From an uncultured Bacteroidales bacterium (GTDB taxonomy: Bacteria > Bacteroidota > Bacteroidia > Bacteroidales > UBA932): a stretch of DNA of 64,000 nucleotides. Under the pieces are notes generated by a model, which made no database searches, was not told the DNA's origin, and was given only the letters and a program-made list of their open reading frames with translations. The DNA lies in the NCBI GenBank assembly GCA_945948555.1, contig CAMFBM010000012.1, positions 1 to 64,000 on the forward strand, given 5' to 3'. Position numbers and translations under genes: made by a program. This document shows positions 37,701 through 46,877 of the stretch, piece by piece; the first letter of the stretch is position 1, and each line of letters begins with the position of its first letter.

Positions 37701-37732
37701 ACTTGTGCCAAACCACGGCACAAGTAGATTTT
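37701..37732 (+). terminator. Terminator-like hairpin upstream of the HAD gene
   Basis: Perfect arms ACTTGTGCC (37701-37709) and GGCACAAGT (37717-37725), 7-nt loop, followed by AGATTTTTTT. It would end rightward transcripts from clpC, although it lies 172 bp after the stop. The palindrome could also be an operator. Confidence 0.55.
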
Positions 37733-37765
37733 TTTGAAAAAAATTTACATATACCATAGAATAAT

Positions 37766-38455
37766 ATGACAAAACTTGCAATATTCGACCTTGACGGGAC
37801 CCTGCTGAACACGATTGAAGATCTTGCAGAGTCCTGTAACCACGCACTGACCACCTGCGGATTTCCCGCAAGGGACAGGAAAGAGTACAATATGATGGTA
37901 GGAAGGGGCATCTACAACCTTTTCCGCGCCGCCCTTCCGCCACAGGCAAGGACAGAGGAGAATGTCAGGAGGATGGCCGAGGTGTTCATCCCGTATTACG
38001 ACATCCACAAATGCGACCTGACCAGACCCTACGACGGCATTGTCGCAATGCTGGACAAACTTGCAGAAGCCGGAGTGAAACTGGCTGTTGCTTCCAACAA
38101 ATACCAGGAGGGTGCCGAGGGTGTCGTGACCCATTATTTCCCGGAAGTTGCCTTCGTGAAGGTACTCGGACAGCGCGAGGGCAAACCCATAAAGCCATCT
38201 CCGGAAATCGTTGAGGAGATTATGGAGGCGGCAGGTGTGACGGACAAGGAAGAGGTTGCATATATCGGTGATTCAGATGTGGATATGATGACAGGAGCAA
38301 ATGCGGGAGTGAGGACAATCGGGGTTACCTGGGGGTTCCGCAGCAGGGAGGAACTTTTGGCGCACAAGCCCTGGAGAACGGTTGACACACCGCAGGAACT
38401 GTCGGGATATCTGCTTGGGAACACTCAGGTTATTTTTGAAGATTCCGAAAAGTAA
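37766..38455 (+). CDS. HAD-family phosphoglycolate-phosphatase-like hydrolase
   Basis: A 229-residue HAD hydrolase: IFDLDGTLLNT (motif I, nucleophile Asp), ASNK (motif II), KPSPEIV (motif III Lys) and YIGDSDVDMMTGANAG (motif IV). A helical cap at 15-80 gives the Gph-type subclass I arrangement. Substrate cannot be read from sequence; phosphoglycolate is the usual annotation. It leads an operon with an AI-2E-type permease (13-bp gap) and an esterase (8-bp gap). Confidence 0.9.
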   Translation: MTKLAIFDLDGTLLNTIEDLAESCNHALTTCGFPARDRKEYNMMVGRGIYNLFRAALPPQARTEENVRRMAEVFIPYYDIHKCDLTRPYDGIVAMLDKLAEAGVKLAVASNKYQEGAEGVVTHYFPEVAFVKVLGQREGKPIKPSPEIVEEIMEAAGVTDKEEVAYIGDSDVDMMTGANAGVRTIGVTWGFRSREELLAHKPWRTVDTPQELSGYLLGNTQVIFEDSEK

Positions 38456-38468
38456 ATAATTGGGAAAT

Positions 38469-39614
38469 ATGGAACAGAAATGGACTGAGAAACTGTCGAA
38501 ACTGATAGTATATGCCGTGGCGGCAGGGGTAGGATGCGCCCTGTGCTGGTACTTCAGGAATGTCATCATCTACATTCTCCTGGCAGGGGTGCTTTCCCTA
38601 ATAGGCCGGCCATTGATGAAACTGTTCGGGAGAATACGCATCAGGAAAAAAGCATTGCCATCCTGGCTGAGCGCAATCCTGGCAATAATCATTATACTGT
38701 TCGTGTTCCTCGGAGTTGTGACACTGGTTATCCCTTTGGTTTCCAATGTAATCAGGGACATCTCATCGGTAAATGTAGAGAGTACCGTAAAAAGCATATC
38801 GGTACCGCTCCAGGACCTCAACAGCTTCCTCGTTGAGAAATATCCGTCCCTGGGACCCGATTTCAGGATTGAGAAATTCATCCTGCAGCAGACCCAGAAA
38901 CTATTTGACATCTCGACGGTATCCACCGTGCTGTCCGGAGTGACCTCCTTTTTGACCAACTTCGGAATCGGCCTGTTCTCAGTAGTTTTCATAGCATTCT
39001 TCTTTTTCAAGGACGAAAGCCTGTTCTCAAGAATAGTGAAGTCGCTCACCCCGAGCCGTCACGAGAAAGAAATCAACAATTCGATTGAAGATGTGAGCAA
39101 TCTGCTGACCAGGTACTTCCTCGGACTGCTCACCGAAATAGCCGGAGTGGCAACCCTGAACTTCCTCGGACTGCTTCTCATTGCGAGGATGGGGTTCACA
39201 GCATCTTTCGGTATTGCTTTCCTTACGGGTCTGCTGAACACTATTCCGTATGTCGGACCGCTCACAGGAGGAGTCCTGGGGACCATCCTCGCACTGATAA
39301 TGAAATATGCGGGAGCTGCCCCGATCGGTCTGGATGTGAGTTTGGGAGTATTCATTGTAATCCTTGTCGCGATTTTCTGCGTGACCCAGCTTGTTGACAA
39401 TTTCCTTTTCCAACCGATAATATACTCGAGCAGCATCAAGGCTCACCCTCTTGAGATTTTCATCGTACTCCTGATGGCTGGCCATCTGGCAGGAGCCCTG
39501 GGAATGATTGTGGCGATTCCGTGCTACACGGTGGTCAGAGTGTTTGCCGGAAGGTTCCTCAGAAATGTGAAATTCATTCGGATGCTGATTCCGGATCCGG
39601 AGAAAGAAAAATAA
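38469..39614 (+). CDS. AI-2E/PerM family transporter
   Basis: A 381-residue membrane protein of the AI-2 exporter (PerM/YdiK) family. Hydrophobic spans lie at about 12-50, 60-90 and in five segments between 150 and 360; LNTIPYVGPLTGGVLG near 260 and QLVDNFLFQPIIYSSSIKAHPLEIFIVLL near 310 are the family signatures. Some members export small molecules or act as Na+/H+ antiporters, so the substrate is open. The ATG at 38469 is preferred over an in-frame TTG three codons earlier. Confidence 0.9.
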   Translation: MEQKWTEKLSKLIVYAVAAGVGCALCWYFRNVIIYILLAGVLSLIGRPLMKLFGRIRIRKKALPSWLSAILAIIIILFVFLGVVTLVIPLVSNVIRDISSVNVESTVKSISVPLQDLNSFLVEKYPSLGPDFRIEKFILQQTQKLFDISTVSTVLSGVTSFLTNFGIGLFSVVFIAFFFFKDESLFSRIVKSLTPSRHEKEINNSIEDVSNLLTRYFLGLLTEIAGVATLNFLGLLLIARMGFTASFGIAFLTGLLNTIPYVGPLTGGVLGTILALIMKYAGAAPIGLDVSLGVFIVILVAIFCVTQLVDNFLFQPIIYSSSIKAHPLEIFIVLLMAGHLAGALGMIVAIPCYTVVRVFAGRFLRNVKFIRMLIPDPEKEK

Positions 39615-39622
39615 TAAAGAAT

Positions 39623-40576
39623 ATGAAGCAGGGGATTTTATCGTTGATAGTCATATTGTTGGGTATCAACTCACTGAACGCAAAGACACAACAAACCGAC
39701 ATAGTCCCTGACGGAACATATTTATATGCCCTGAAGGACAGTTGTGAACTTTATATGGATATATATAACCCTGTCAAAGGCAGCGAGACCTCCGTCGGAG
39801 GACAACAGAAACCTTTGATTGTCTTTGTCTTCGGAGGAGGCTTCATCGGCGGAAGAAGAGATGACCCGGCCTACCTGCCGTGGTTCAGGATGATGTCGGA
39901 AGACGGATATAAAATCATATCCATCGACTACCGCCTCGGACTGACAGGCTCCAAAAGTGTTGGCATTGCACAGGTCAACGATCTTGACAAGGCAATCCAC
40001 CTGGCTGTGGAGGATTTGTATTCCGCAATAGGATATATACTCGACAATGTGGACATGCTCGGCGTCGAGAAGGACAACATCGTCATCTGCGGTTCATCTG
40101 CCGGGGCAATCACTGTCCTGCAGGCAGATTACGAACTGGCCAACCGTAGCGGATGCTCAAATGTCCTGCCGGAGGACTTCAGGTTTGCCGGAGTAATGTC
40201 CTTCTCCGGAGGAATCCTCTCCCGTACAGGAGCATTGAAATACCGGGACAAACCCGCACCGACCCTCCTGGTTCACGGCACAGCAGACAAACTGGTCAAT
40301 TACAAACAGATCCGTTTCTTCAACCTCGGTTTCTTCGGTTCGGACAAAATCGCTGCGAGATGGAAGAAACTCGGCATCCCGTACAACATCGTGCGGTTCA
40401 CGGACCACGGACACGAGGTTGCCGGTTTCCTTGACATCACAACGGAATTGCAGAAAGACTTCATCAAGACCAATGTCCTGAAAAAAAGCAATGTCACGAC
40501 CGACCAGACCATTTCCGACCCGTCTTTGGAAAAAGGAAGCGGTTCACAGACCAGAAAGGAACTCTACGGAAAATAG
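39623..40576 (+). CDS. Secreted alpha/beta-hydrolase (esterase-like)
   Basis: A 317-residue protein with a signal peptide (ILSLIVILLGINSLNA). VFVFGGGFIGGRRDD near 75 resembles the oxyanion-hole HGGG/GGGF loop; ISIDYRLG follows; ICGSSAGAIT near 155 is the nucleophile elbow GxSxG; VHGTADKLVN (Asp) and DHGHEVAGF (His) complete the triad. This is the carboxylesterase/lipase type common in Bacteroidales; the substrate is unknown. A longer frame starting at 39521 is a read-in from the permease gene. Last gene of its operon, convergent with the PaaK-like gene 27 bp away. Confidence 0.87.
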   Translation: MKQGILSLIVILLGINSLNAKTQQTDIVPDGTYLYALKDSCELYMDIYNPVKGSETSVGGQQKPLIVFVFGGGFIGGRRDDPAYLPWFRMMSEDGYKIISIDYRLGLTGSKSVGIAQVNDLDKAIHLAVEDLYSAIGYILDNVDMLGVEKDNIVICGSSAGAITVLQADYELANRSGCSNVLPEDFRFAGVMSFSGGILSRTGALKYRDKPAPTLLVHGTADKLVNYKQIRFFNLGFFGSDKIAARWKKLGIPYNIVRFTDHGHEVAGFLDITTELQKDFIKTNVLKKSNVTTDQTISDPSLEKGSGSQTRKELYGK

Positions 40577-40603
40577 CCTTGTATTCAGTGACTTTCGGAA
40601 AAA

Positions 40604-41902
40604 TCACCTGCGGTCGATGAATTTGATTACCTTGCGGGAAGTCGGAGGCATCTGGAGTTTGGCGATGTACTCGACAGGCTCGAAGCTGACAGACGGAGCC
40701 ACACGAACTCTGGAACGGAACATATCCTTGATTCTTTTGACGAACTCATCGCTTCTGTCCTGACTTCCGACACGGACGAGGACCTCATCGGTCCCCAGAT
40801 CGTTGGTATAGACTTCTACGATGTAATTGGTGATTTCCGGAATATTGTCCAGCACGTCGAACAATGCAGGCGGATAGAGAGTTGTGCCCTTGAACTTTAT
40901 CATCTGGCTCTTGCGTCCGATTACCGAACTGAGTCTGGCTGAATTTCTTCCGCAGGGGCAAGGTTCCGGAATGCGGCGGCAGATGTCACCCGTCCGGAAA
41001 CGCAGCAGTGGCATTCCCTCAACCCCAAGGGAAGTGACAGTAACCTCACCCGGCTCTCCGTCAGGAACAGGATTTCCGTTCTCGTCAAGAAGTTCCACAA
41101 TAATCAGATCGACAGGTATGTGCCCGCCCTGATGAAAACTGCATTCGGTAAAGGAGGCCTGCATCTCGGTAGAGGCATAGGTTGAATAGAGTTCCAGTTC
41201 AGGCCAGGCTTCGTGGATACGCTGACCCAGGGTGCTCAACTCAAAGGTATATGGGTCCCTGAGGGATTCCCCGATGCAGACTGCCTTGCGCAGGGAGCAA
41301 TTGTGATAGTCTATTCCGTTCTTTCCGGCGTAATCCACCAGTTTCAGAAGGAAGGACGGGACCACCATTGCCGCAGTCGGATGGACCCTGCGGATAGTGT
41401 CCCACTGAAGTTCCGGTATGCCGTTGCCTACCCTGATTACTCCCATACCCATTTCCTTTGCACCAAGAAAGTAGGCCAGCCCGGCCATGAAGCGGCGGTC
41501 TATGGTAGTCATCAGCTGGAGCACATCCGATTTGGTGCACCCGGCAGTGGTAAATGAGAGCTTCTCATTGTAGCCAAGCCTGTCCAAATCATTTCCCGTC
41601 AGGGCAAAAGTCACCGGGTCGCCGAGGGTTCCGGATGTGGTGACATAATCGATTATCCCTTCACGTCCGACACAGACGAAGTCTGAATTGTACTTTTGAA
41701 GATCATCCTTGGAGGTCAGGGGAAAGGCGGAAAGGTCCTCAAGTTTCCTTATCTTCCTGATATCGATTCCCTCGCGGGCGAACATATTTTTGTAGAACCT
41801 TGAATTTGATGCAAGATATTCGAGTGTCTCTGACAGTCCGGCCTCCTGGAATGCCTTGATTTCGGCGGCCGTTGCAAATTGTATTTCAGGATTTGTTTTC
41901 AT
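40604..41902 (-). CDS. PaaK/F390-synthetase-like adenylate-forming ligase
   Basis: A 432-residue adenylating enzyme. VTTSGTLGDPVTFALT near 90 is the AMP-binding P-loop variant, YSTYASTEMQASF near 240 is the second motif, and LLRFRTGDICR followed by IGRKSQMIKFKGTTLYP is the hinge and C-terminal Lys region. PCPCGRNSARL near 320 is the CxCG motif of phenylacetate-CoA ligase and coenzyme F390 synthetase relatives. It would activate a carboxylic acid to an acyl-CoA or acyl-AMP. It is the last gene of the lolA/GT2/MMPL operon, so the acid may belong to a lipid-like product; this is inference. Confidence 0.88.
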   Translation of the reverse strand: MKTNPEIQFATAAEIKAFQEAGLSETLEYLASNSRFYKNMFAREGIDIRKIRKLEDLSAFPLTSKDDLQKYNSDFVCVGREGIIDYVTTSGTLGDPVTFALTGNDLDRLGYNEKLSFTTAGCTKSDVLQLMTTIDRRFMAGLAYFLGAKEMGMGVIRVGNGIPELQWDTIRRVHPTAAMVVPSFLLKLVDYAGKNGIDYHNCSLRKAVCIGESLRDPYTFELSTLGQRIHEAWPELELYSTYASTEMQASFTECSFHQGGHIPVDLIIVELLDENGNPVPDGEPGEVTVTSLGVEGMPLLRFRTGDICRRIPEPCPCGRNSARLSSVIGRKSQMIKFKGTTLYPPALFDVLDNIPEITNYIVEVYTNDLGTDEVLVRVGSQDRSDEFVKRIKDMFRSRVRVAPSVSFEPVEYIAKLQMPPTSRKVIKFIDRR

Positions 41903-41935
41903 TGTTTACGATTTCTCGACTTCGCTTAGGAATCT

Positions 41936-44900
41936 TCAAAAATTAACTTTAGTGGAACTCGGGTACGGCTCAGTTGCCTGAACATCGGCAGAAGAGACGA
42001 CAGTTGCGGACTCTCCGTGGAAAACGGCATCGAAACCATCCGCAGAGAAACTTTCCGGGTCTGCACAAACGAACTCCAACCCACTACTACACAAGTAATT
42101 GCACTGCGCCATCCTGATTTTGTCCGGATCAGAATCCACTGCGACTATGGTCCTGCCTTCGGCGAGCATTTTCAACATAAAATCAATCTGTCCGCGTCCG
42201 CATCCCAAATGGAGGATCCTTCCCTCCCGAGGCAGGGCGGCATCCAGTTCCCTGTAGCCGTCAAGCCTGCGCATCTGCAGTCTTGTCTCCCACTCGGCTT
42301 CCAGACCCTTGTAGAGCATACTCCGCTGCAGGGCCCACTTCCAATAGGAATTTTCAGGTGTTGAATATTCCCTTGACATAGAAGCGACCTCGGCTTCAAT
42401 CAGTTTCCTTGTCGATTTGGCGATTTCGCGGTAATCCTTTCCGGAGGTCGGTATTCTTTCAAGAACTCTGACCACAGAGACTCCGGGAGCCATATTCATC
42501 GGATAGTGTTTCGGCAGGACTCTGTCATTTCCGTACATCGCCACCGGCACTATGTCCAGACCGAGGGTGCAGGCTGTGTAGAACGCACCTTTATGGAAAC
42601 GGTGGATTCTGCCGTCAGTCTGTCTTGTGCCCTCAGGGAAAACAACCAGACTCCAGCCATCCTTCACCCTGAGGGCAAATTCATCAGTGATTGACGAGAA
42701 GCCTTCATCAGTGTAGAAGAACCCCATAAACTTTGCAACCGGATAGAAAATCGGAACCTTGCGCACCCACTGTTTTGCAAGTATGAGCAGATTCGGGCTG
42801 AGAGCAAGCATCCAGACAATGTCAAGATAGGAATTGTGATTCGCAACCACAACGCAAGGCTTTGAGAAATCTTCCCCGAATGGGTTTTCAACCTTGCTCT
42901 TTGCCTTGTAGAAAGACTTGATGGTAAGGCGGCAGAGTTTGCTGGCAATCAGTCTTACCGTTCTCTGTTTCCTGAGTTTGGAAATCGGAACCGGGAGAAG
43001 AACCAGAATGCTCAGAATGGTCAGCAGACAGGCCGTGACAAAGACTGCCCAGAGGACAAGGGAACGGAGAATCCCGGAAAGAGTGTAAGGAGGGCGTCCC
43101 TTTGATGTCGGTTCAAGAATGAACTTGTTGAAAATCAGAGGTTGCAGGGTAAAGGCCACCAGCAGGACAGCAATCATTCCGATGATGGAAATGGCTCCGA
43201 TTGAATGCAGGGCCGGATGCTGAGCGCAAATCATCACTCCCATTCCGGCCACAATCGTGGAAGTGGACAGGAATATGGCAGTTTTGTGCGAAGACAGCAC
43301 TTCCCTGCGCAGGGCATATCTGGAAATCAGCCCGTCGGTCATAAAGATGCTGAAGTCATCTCCTATTCCGAATATGAATGTCGAAAGTATGATGCTGACA
43401 ATGTTGAACTGCAGGCCGAAAATCCCCATCAATCCGATGATAATCACCCAGCTCATCAGCATCGGGAGGAAACTCAGGAGGGCAATCTCAAGCCTTCCGT
43501 ACGAAAGGCAGAGGGCAATGAACACTATTGCGGAGGAAATCCAGAGAATCAGGTTCAGGTCGTCGTTCATAGTGCGGACCATATCGGAAGCAAACCAGCT
43601 TCTGTCAAAAACCACTGTCTGCGAAGGATTGAAACAAGGGTAAACTGCTGATTTGTCCCCGTTTGCGACAACTGCACGGGAAATCAGCATCGTCAGACAA
43701 TCCGAGGATGCAACCCAGCTTTCAAGAAGGGGGTTGCTGTTGGAGGAATAGCTCAATGTTGAATATTCCCTTGTCAGTATTTCCCCGAAACCGGAGAAGG
43801 CGCCAGCCTTGAAACCGGCTGCCCGACCTTCCTTTTCGATGCGGCCGAGGACAGATTCTGCGCGTCCCCCGCCCCAGAACGAAGTCCATTTCGAGAGACG
43901 TTCCCTCTGGATTTCCGGAGCGATGACATACCTTCCGGCGGATGTGTGGCAACTCACCAGACCGAGGGTCTGGAGACTGTCAAGGATTCTGTCAGTCTGG
44001 ATTCTTGAGCGGCAGGCCTGGTCGAGATTGTCCCCGACGCTGATGAACATTATGTTTTCGCTCTCTTCCCCGCTGCCTGAGAGGGCTTCAAGCCTGAGGG
44101 CCGATTCTGCAAGATGAGACGGCATATAATTCAGGCTCATCATATCGGGATTGAACCTGACAAGGGAAGATGTGAAGAGACAGACTGCAAAGAGAATCAG
44201 GAGGATGACCAGGAGCCACCCTTTCCTTTCAAACGGATTGCTGTTGAATTTTTCAAGTTTCCTGAGGAAGGCGGTCTTCGGGACATCTGCCATCGGACGC
44301 AGATGGTGTGGCAGGAAGACCAGACTGTAGATGAGGGTTCCGACAAGGGTCAGGGATGCGAAAAGTCCGAAGTCCCTCAGCAGGTCGGAGGTGGTGAAAA
44401 GCAGGCCCAGGAAGGCTCCTATCGTGGTCAGACTGCCGACAGTCAGCGGGAAGGCCAGTTCCCTGATGAGAGTTCTGGTGGAATCCACGTGCATCTGATG
44501 GGCGATGATGTGGATGGAGTAGCTCAGGGCTATACCCATCACCACTGCCCCGCTGCCCACTGCAATGGCAGATATTCCGTCACAGAACCAGCCCATCAGT
44601 CCCAGGGAGAAAAGCATTCCGTAGAGAACCGGAACAAGCACAAGCGGAAGGGAACTTTTCCTCTTGAATGTCAGCAGAATCAGAAGAGCAATCAGCAGGA
44701 TGGCAGCAAGCGATGTTACAAGGGTGTCCTTTTTGATCTGCCTGGCATTGTAAACCCCCACGGCAGGCCCTGCAAAATACTCGGCGCGGACATCAGGAAA
44801 TGCCTTTTCCAGAGATGAGAGTTCATTTTCAAGAATGCTGACCAGCCTGTCATTGTCCCCCGTCGAGCCCATCCCGAACTGAGGAGTCAGGAAGCACATC

Positions 44901-45532
44901 AGGGTGCTGCCGTCAGGTGAATATATTCTTGAATCCCGGACCTGCCAGGAAGAGTCGGCATTGAGTTCGGAAAGATGTGTCAGGGATTCAGTGGCAATTC
45001 CGAGAGGGTCACGCAAGATGTAGTCCTTAAGGAAAAGGCCTCCCGGCGAAGTTATATCCGCCATATTTTCCTGCATCCTGAGAGGCAGGACATCATCCCT
45101 GAGAAGGGAATCAATCCTTTCATAGTCAGCATCCGTCAGAAGGAACGGCAGCGTGCCGTAAACAAGATCCGTGGCGGCAGATATCTCCTCATCGCCTATA
45201 CTGAAGAGACAGTCCCTGACCAATCCCGGACCGGCCTCACGAAGAATCCTCTCTTGCAAAGTGTCAGCGGACTCATCGAGGGTCCAATAGTCCGTCTCCT
45301 CCCCCTTCGAGGAAAGCATAATCACGAATCTGTCGCTGACATCAAGGTTGTCGAAGACCTCGACCATATTGTGGGATGACTCGTCGTCAGGCAGAAAAGA
45401 GGTGATGTTCTCATTGAATCTGAGCCTCAGACATCCCAGCACAAGAACTGCCACACTGATTGCCAGAAGCACATACATCAGAACCCTGTGCTTCTCAAAG
45501 AAATCGTACAGTCTTGTGAACAATCCCGTCAT
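41936..45532 (-). CDS. MMPL exporter fused to PlsC acyltransferase and methyltransferase-like domain
   Basis: A 1198-residue three-part protein. Residues 1-800 form an RND/MMPL-type exporter: one span at 18-38, a large periplasmic loop, a block of five spans at 260-420 and a second half with spans at 435-460 and 660-800 (FIFGIGDDFSIFMTDG). Residues about 860-1045 are a lysophospholipid-type acyltransferase with NHNSYLDIVW (HxxxxD) and FPEGTR. Residues about 1090-1180 carry an S-adenosylmethionine motif (LHLGCGRGQ, then VAVDSDPDKI), but the domain is short and may be truncated. Similar fusions occur in flexirubin and aryl-polyene clusters of Bacteroidota. ATGA overlap of 4 bp with the GT2 gene upstream. 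Confidence 0.9.
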   Translation of the reverse strand: MTGLFTRLYDFFEKHRVLMYVLLAISVAVLVLGCLRLRFNENITSFLPDDESSHNMVEVFDNLDVSDRFVIMLSSKGEETDYWTLDESADTLQERILREAGPGLVRDCLFSIGDEEISAATDLVYGTLPFLLTDADYERIDSLLRDDVLPLRMQENMADITSPGGLFLKDYILRDPLGIATESLTHLSELNADSSWQVRDSRIYSPDGSTLMCFLTPQFGMGSTGDNDRLVSILENELSSLEKAFPDVRAEYFAGPAVGVYNARQIKKDTLVTSLAAILLIALLILLTFKRKSSLPLVLVPVLYGMLFSLGLMGWFCDGISAIAVGSGAVVMGIALSYSIHIIAHQMHVDSTRTLIRELAFPLTVGSLTTIGAFLGLLFTTSDLLRDFGLFASLTLVGTLIYSLVFLPHHLRPMADVPKTAFLRKLEKFNSNPFERKGWLLVILLILFAVCLFTSSLVRFNPDMMSLNYMPSHLAESALRLEALSGSGEESENIMFISVGDNLDQACRSRIQTDRILDSLQTLGLVSCHTSAGRYVIAPEIQRERLSKWTSFWGGGRAESVLGRIEKEGRAAGFKAGAFSGFGEILTREYSTLSYSSNSNPLLESWVASSDCLTMLISRAVVANGDKSAVYPCFNPSQTVVFDRSWFASDMVRTMNDDLNLILWISSAIVFIALCLSYGRLEIALLSFLPMLMSWVIIIGLMGIFGLQFNIVSIILSTFIFGIGDDFSIFMTDGLISRYALRREVLSSHKTAIFLSTSTIVAGMGVMICAQHPALHSIGAISIIGMIAVLLVAFTLQPLIFNKFILEPTSKGRPPYTLSGILRSLVLWAVFVTACLLTILSILVLLPVPISKLRKQRTVRLIASKLCRLTIKSFYKAKSKVENPFGEDFSKPCVVVANHNSYLDIVWMLALSPNLLILAKQWVRKVPIFYPVAKFMGFFYTDEGFSSITDEFALRVKDGWSLVVFPEGTRQTDGRIHRFHKGAFYTACTLGLDIVPVAMYGNDRVLPKHYPMNMAPGVSVVRVLERIPTSGKDYREIAKSTRKLIEAEVASMSREYSTPENSYWKWALQRSMLYKGLEAEWETRLQMRRLDGYRELDAALPREGRILHLGCGRGQIDFMLKMLAEGRTIVAVDSDPDKIRMAQCNYLCSSGLEFVCADPESFSADGFDAVFHGESATVVSSADVQATEPYPSSTKVNF

Positions 45533-46743
45533 CCCCTTCTGAAAAGTTTGAGTATCAATGCGCTGAAAGCAGCAAACAGCGAACTTGCCACGGCAGCGAA
45601 GACTAGGCCGCCGAGGATGTATTCCTGCAGCACCCTGCCGGCAACCTCAAATGTCATTTCATTCAGGCTCACCAGACATTCCCTTCCGAGAATGGCGCAT
45701 CCGAGCCAGTAACTGCCGAAAACGATGAAAGGTATGAGCGGAGGCAGGCTGACCGCAGAGAAAGCCCCGGCCACCAACTTGTTGAGTTTCAGAAGGTGGG
45801 CAAGGAAGACGGCCAGAATGAGCTGGTAGCCGTAAAACGGCAGGAAAGCGCAGAAAGTCCCCGTCCAGACAGAGAAGACAATCTTGCGGTTGCTGTCCTG
45901 AACATGGATGAGGTTCCTGTCAAAAAAGGCGCAGATATTCTTCCAGGTGCAGAGCCTGAGGAAGTTGCGGGGTTTGATGTAAAGCAGGCTGACCAGCACC
46001 AGGAGAGTGTTCAGAATGCTGATGCGGGTGAAATCCCTCAACGGTTTGAAATGCGAAACCCTTTTGTCCTGCGGAGGATAGTAAACCCTGACAGGTACGT
46101 TCCTCACATCCCTTCCCGACCAGGCTGCAAAGACTATCACTTCAAGTTCAAACTCGTAAAGTGCTGTGTAATACCATTTTGACCAGCCACAGTCTCTGAG
46201 CGGGTAAAGCCTGTAGCCGCATTGGGTGTCCTCCAGGCGAATCCCTGTCTCAAGCCTGTACCAGAAATTCGAAAAGCGGTTTGCAAAGGTGTTTCTCTGA
46301 GGCATATTCTCGCTTTCGAGATTCCTGGAACCCACCAGCAAACTGTCGGGATGCTCCCTGTGGGCCTGGACAAAAAGCGGAAGGTCACCCGGGTAATGCT
46401 GACCGTCGGCATCGATGGTGACGGCGTATGAATAGCCGGCCTTTGTGGCCACCGTAAAGGCATTTTTCAGGGCAGCACCCTTTCCCTTGTTCGTTTCGTG
46501 CCTGAGGACCTTCTTGCCTCTGAAATGCTTCTGCGTCCCGGAAAGTTCCGAAAATCCGAAGGTGCGGAGAATATCCATCGTCAGGTCCGTGCAACCGTCG
46601 TCCACGACAAGAATATCTTCGGAATATTTAACAAGGTCAGCAAGGACTGCGCCGACAGTGCCGGCATTGTTGTATGTCGGCATTATCACCACCGCTCCCA
46701 TTTCCGAGAGGCTTTCCTTGCATTCCCGAGGACTCATCCACAT
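45529..46743 (-). CDS. Family 2 glycosyltransferase with DUF2062 membrane domain
   Basis: A 404-residue protein. Residues 15-245 are a GT2/DPM1-like domain: VIMPTYNNAGTVGAVL, LVVDDGCTD, GKGAALKNAF, TIDADGQH (the DxD-type motif) and QCGYRLYP. Residues about 280-400 form a DUF2062 domain with three hydrophobic spans. This fusion is characteristic of flexirubin/aryl-polyene loci in Bacteroidota, where it is thought to glycosylate or transfer sugar to a lipid-like product. Start at ATG 46741-46743, with a second ATG two codons later. It is separated from lolA by a 134-bp hairpin array. Confidence 0.9.
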   Translation of the reverse strand: MWMSPRECKESLSEMGAVVIMPTYNNAGTVGAVLADLVKYSEDILVVDDGCTDLTMDILRTFGFSELSGTQKHFRGKKVLRHETNKGKGAALKNAFTVATKAGYSYAVTIDADGQHYPGDLPLFVQAHREHPDSLLVGSRNLESENMPQRNTFANRFSNFWYRLETGIRLEDTQCGYRLYPLRDCGWSKWYYTALYEFELEVIVFAAWSGRDVRNVPVRVYYPPQDKRVSHFKPLRDFTRISILNTLLVLVSLLYIKPRNFLRLCTWKNICAFFDRNLIHVQDSNRKIVFSVWTGTFCAFLPFYGYQLILAVFLAHLLKLNKLVAGAFSAVSLPPLIPFIVFGSYWLGCAILGRECLVSLNEMTFEVAGRVLQEYILGGLVFAAVASSLFAAFSALILKLFRRG

Positions 46744-46877
46744 ATTACAACCCCCTCACGTCCCCCATTGCGGGGGAAGTGGCGACCTTTCCACCTCCTA
46801 AGACTTTTCTACGAAAAGTCCCGGTCCGGTCGCGGCGTCTGATGACGCCATCGGTGCCAAGGCACCTCCACATAATG
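46744..46877. repeat. Array of short hairpins inside the lolA operon
   Basis: Within 134 bp there are at least five inverted repeats in a row: CCCCC/GGGGG at 46762-46776, GTGG/CCAC at about 46780-46796, GACTTTTC/GAAAAGTC at 46802-46820, GCGTC/GACGC at 46835-46848, and GGTGCC/GGCACC at 46853-46866. It is GC-richer than its surroundings and non-coding. The composition resembles REP-like intergenic repeats, and it could attenuate the downstream genes. Confidence 0.6.

Noticed and set aside
44114..44818. His/Gln-rich frame antisense to the MMPL fusion
   Set aside because: Same reason: complement of transmembrane segments with no support of its own.
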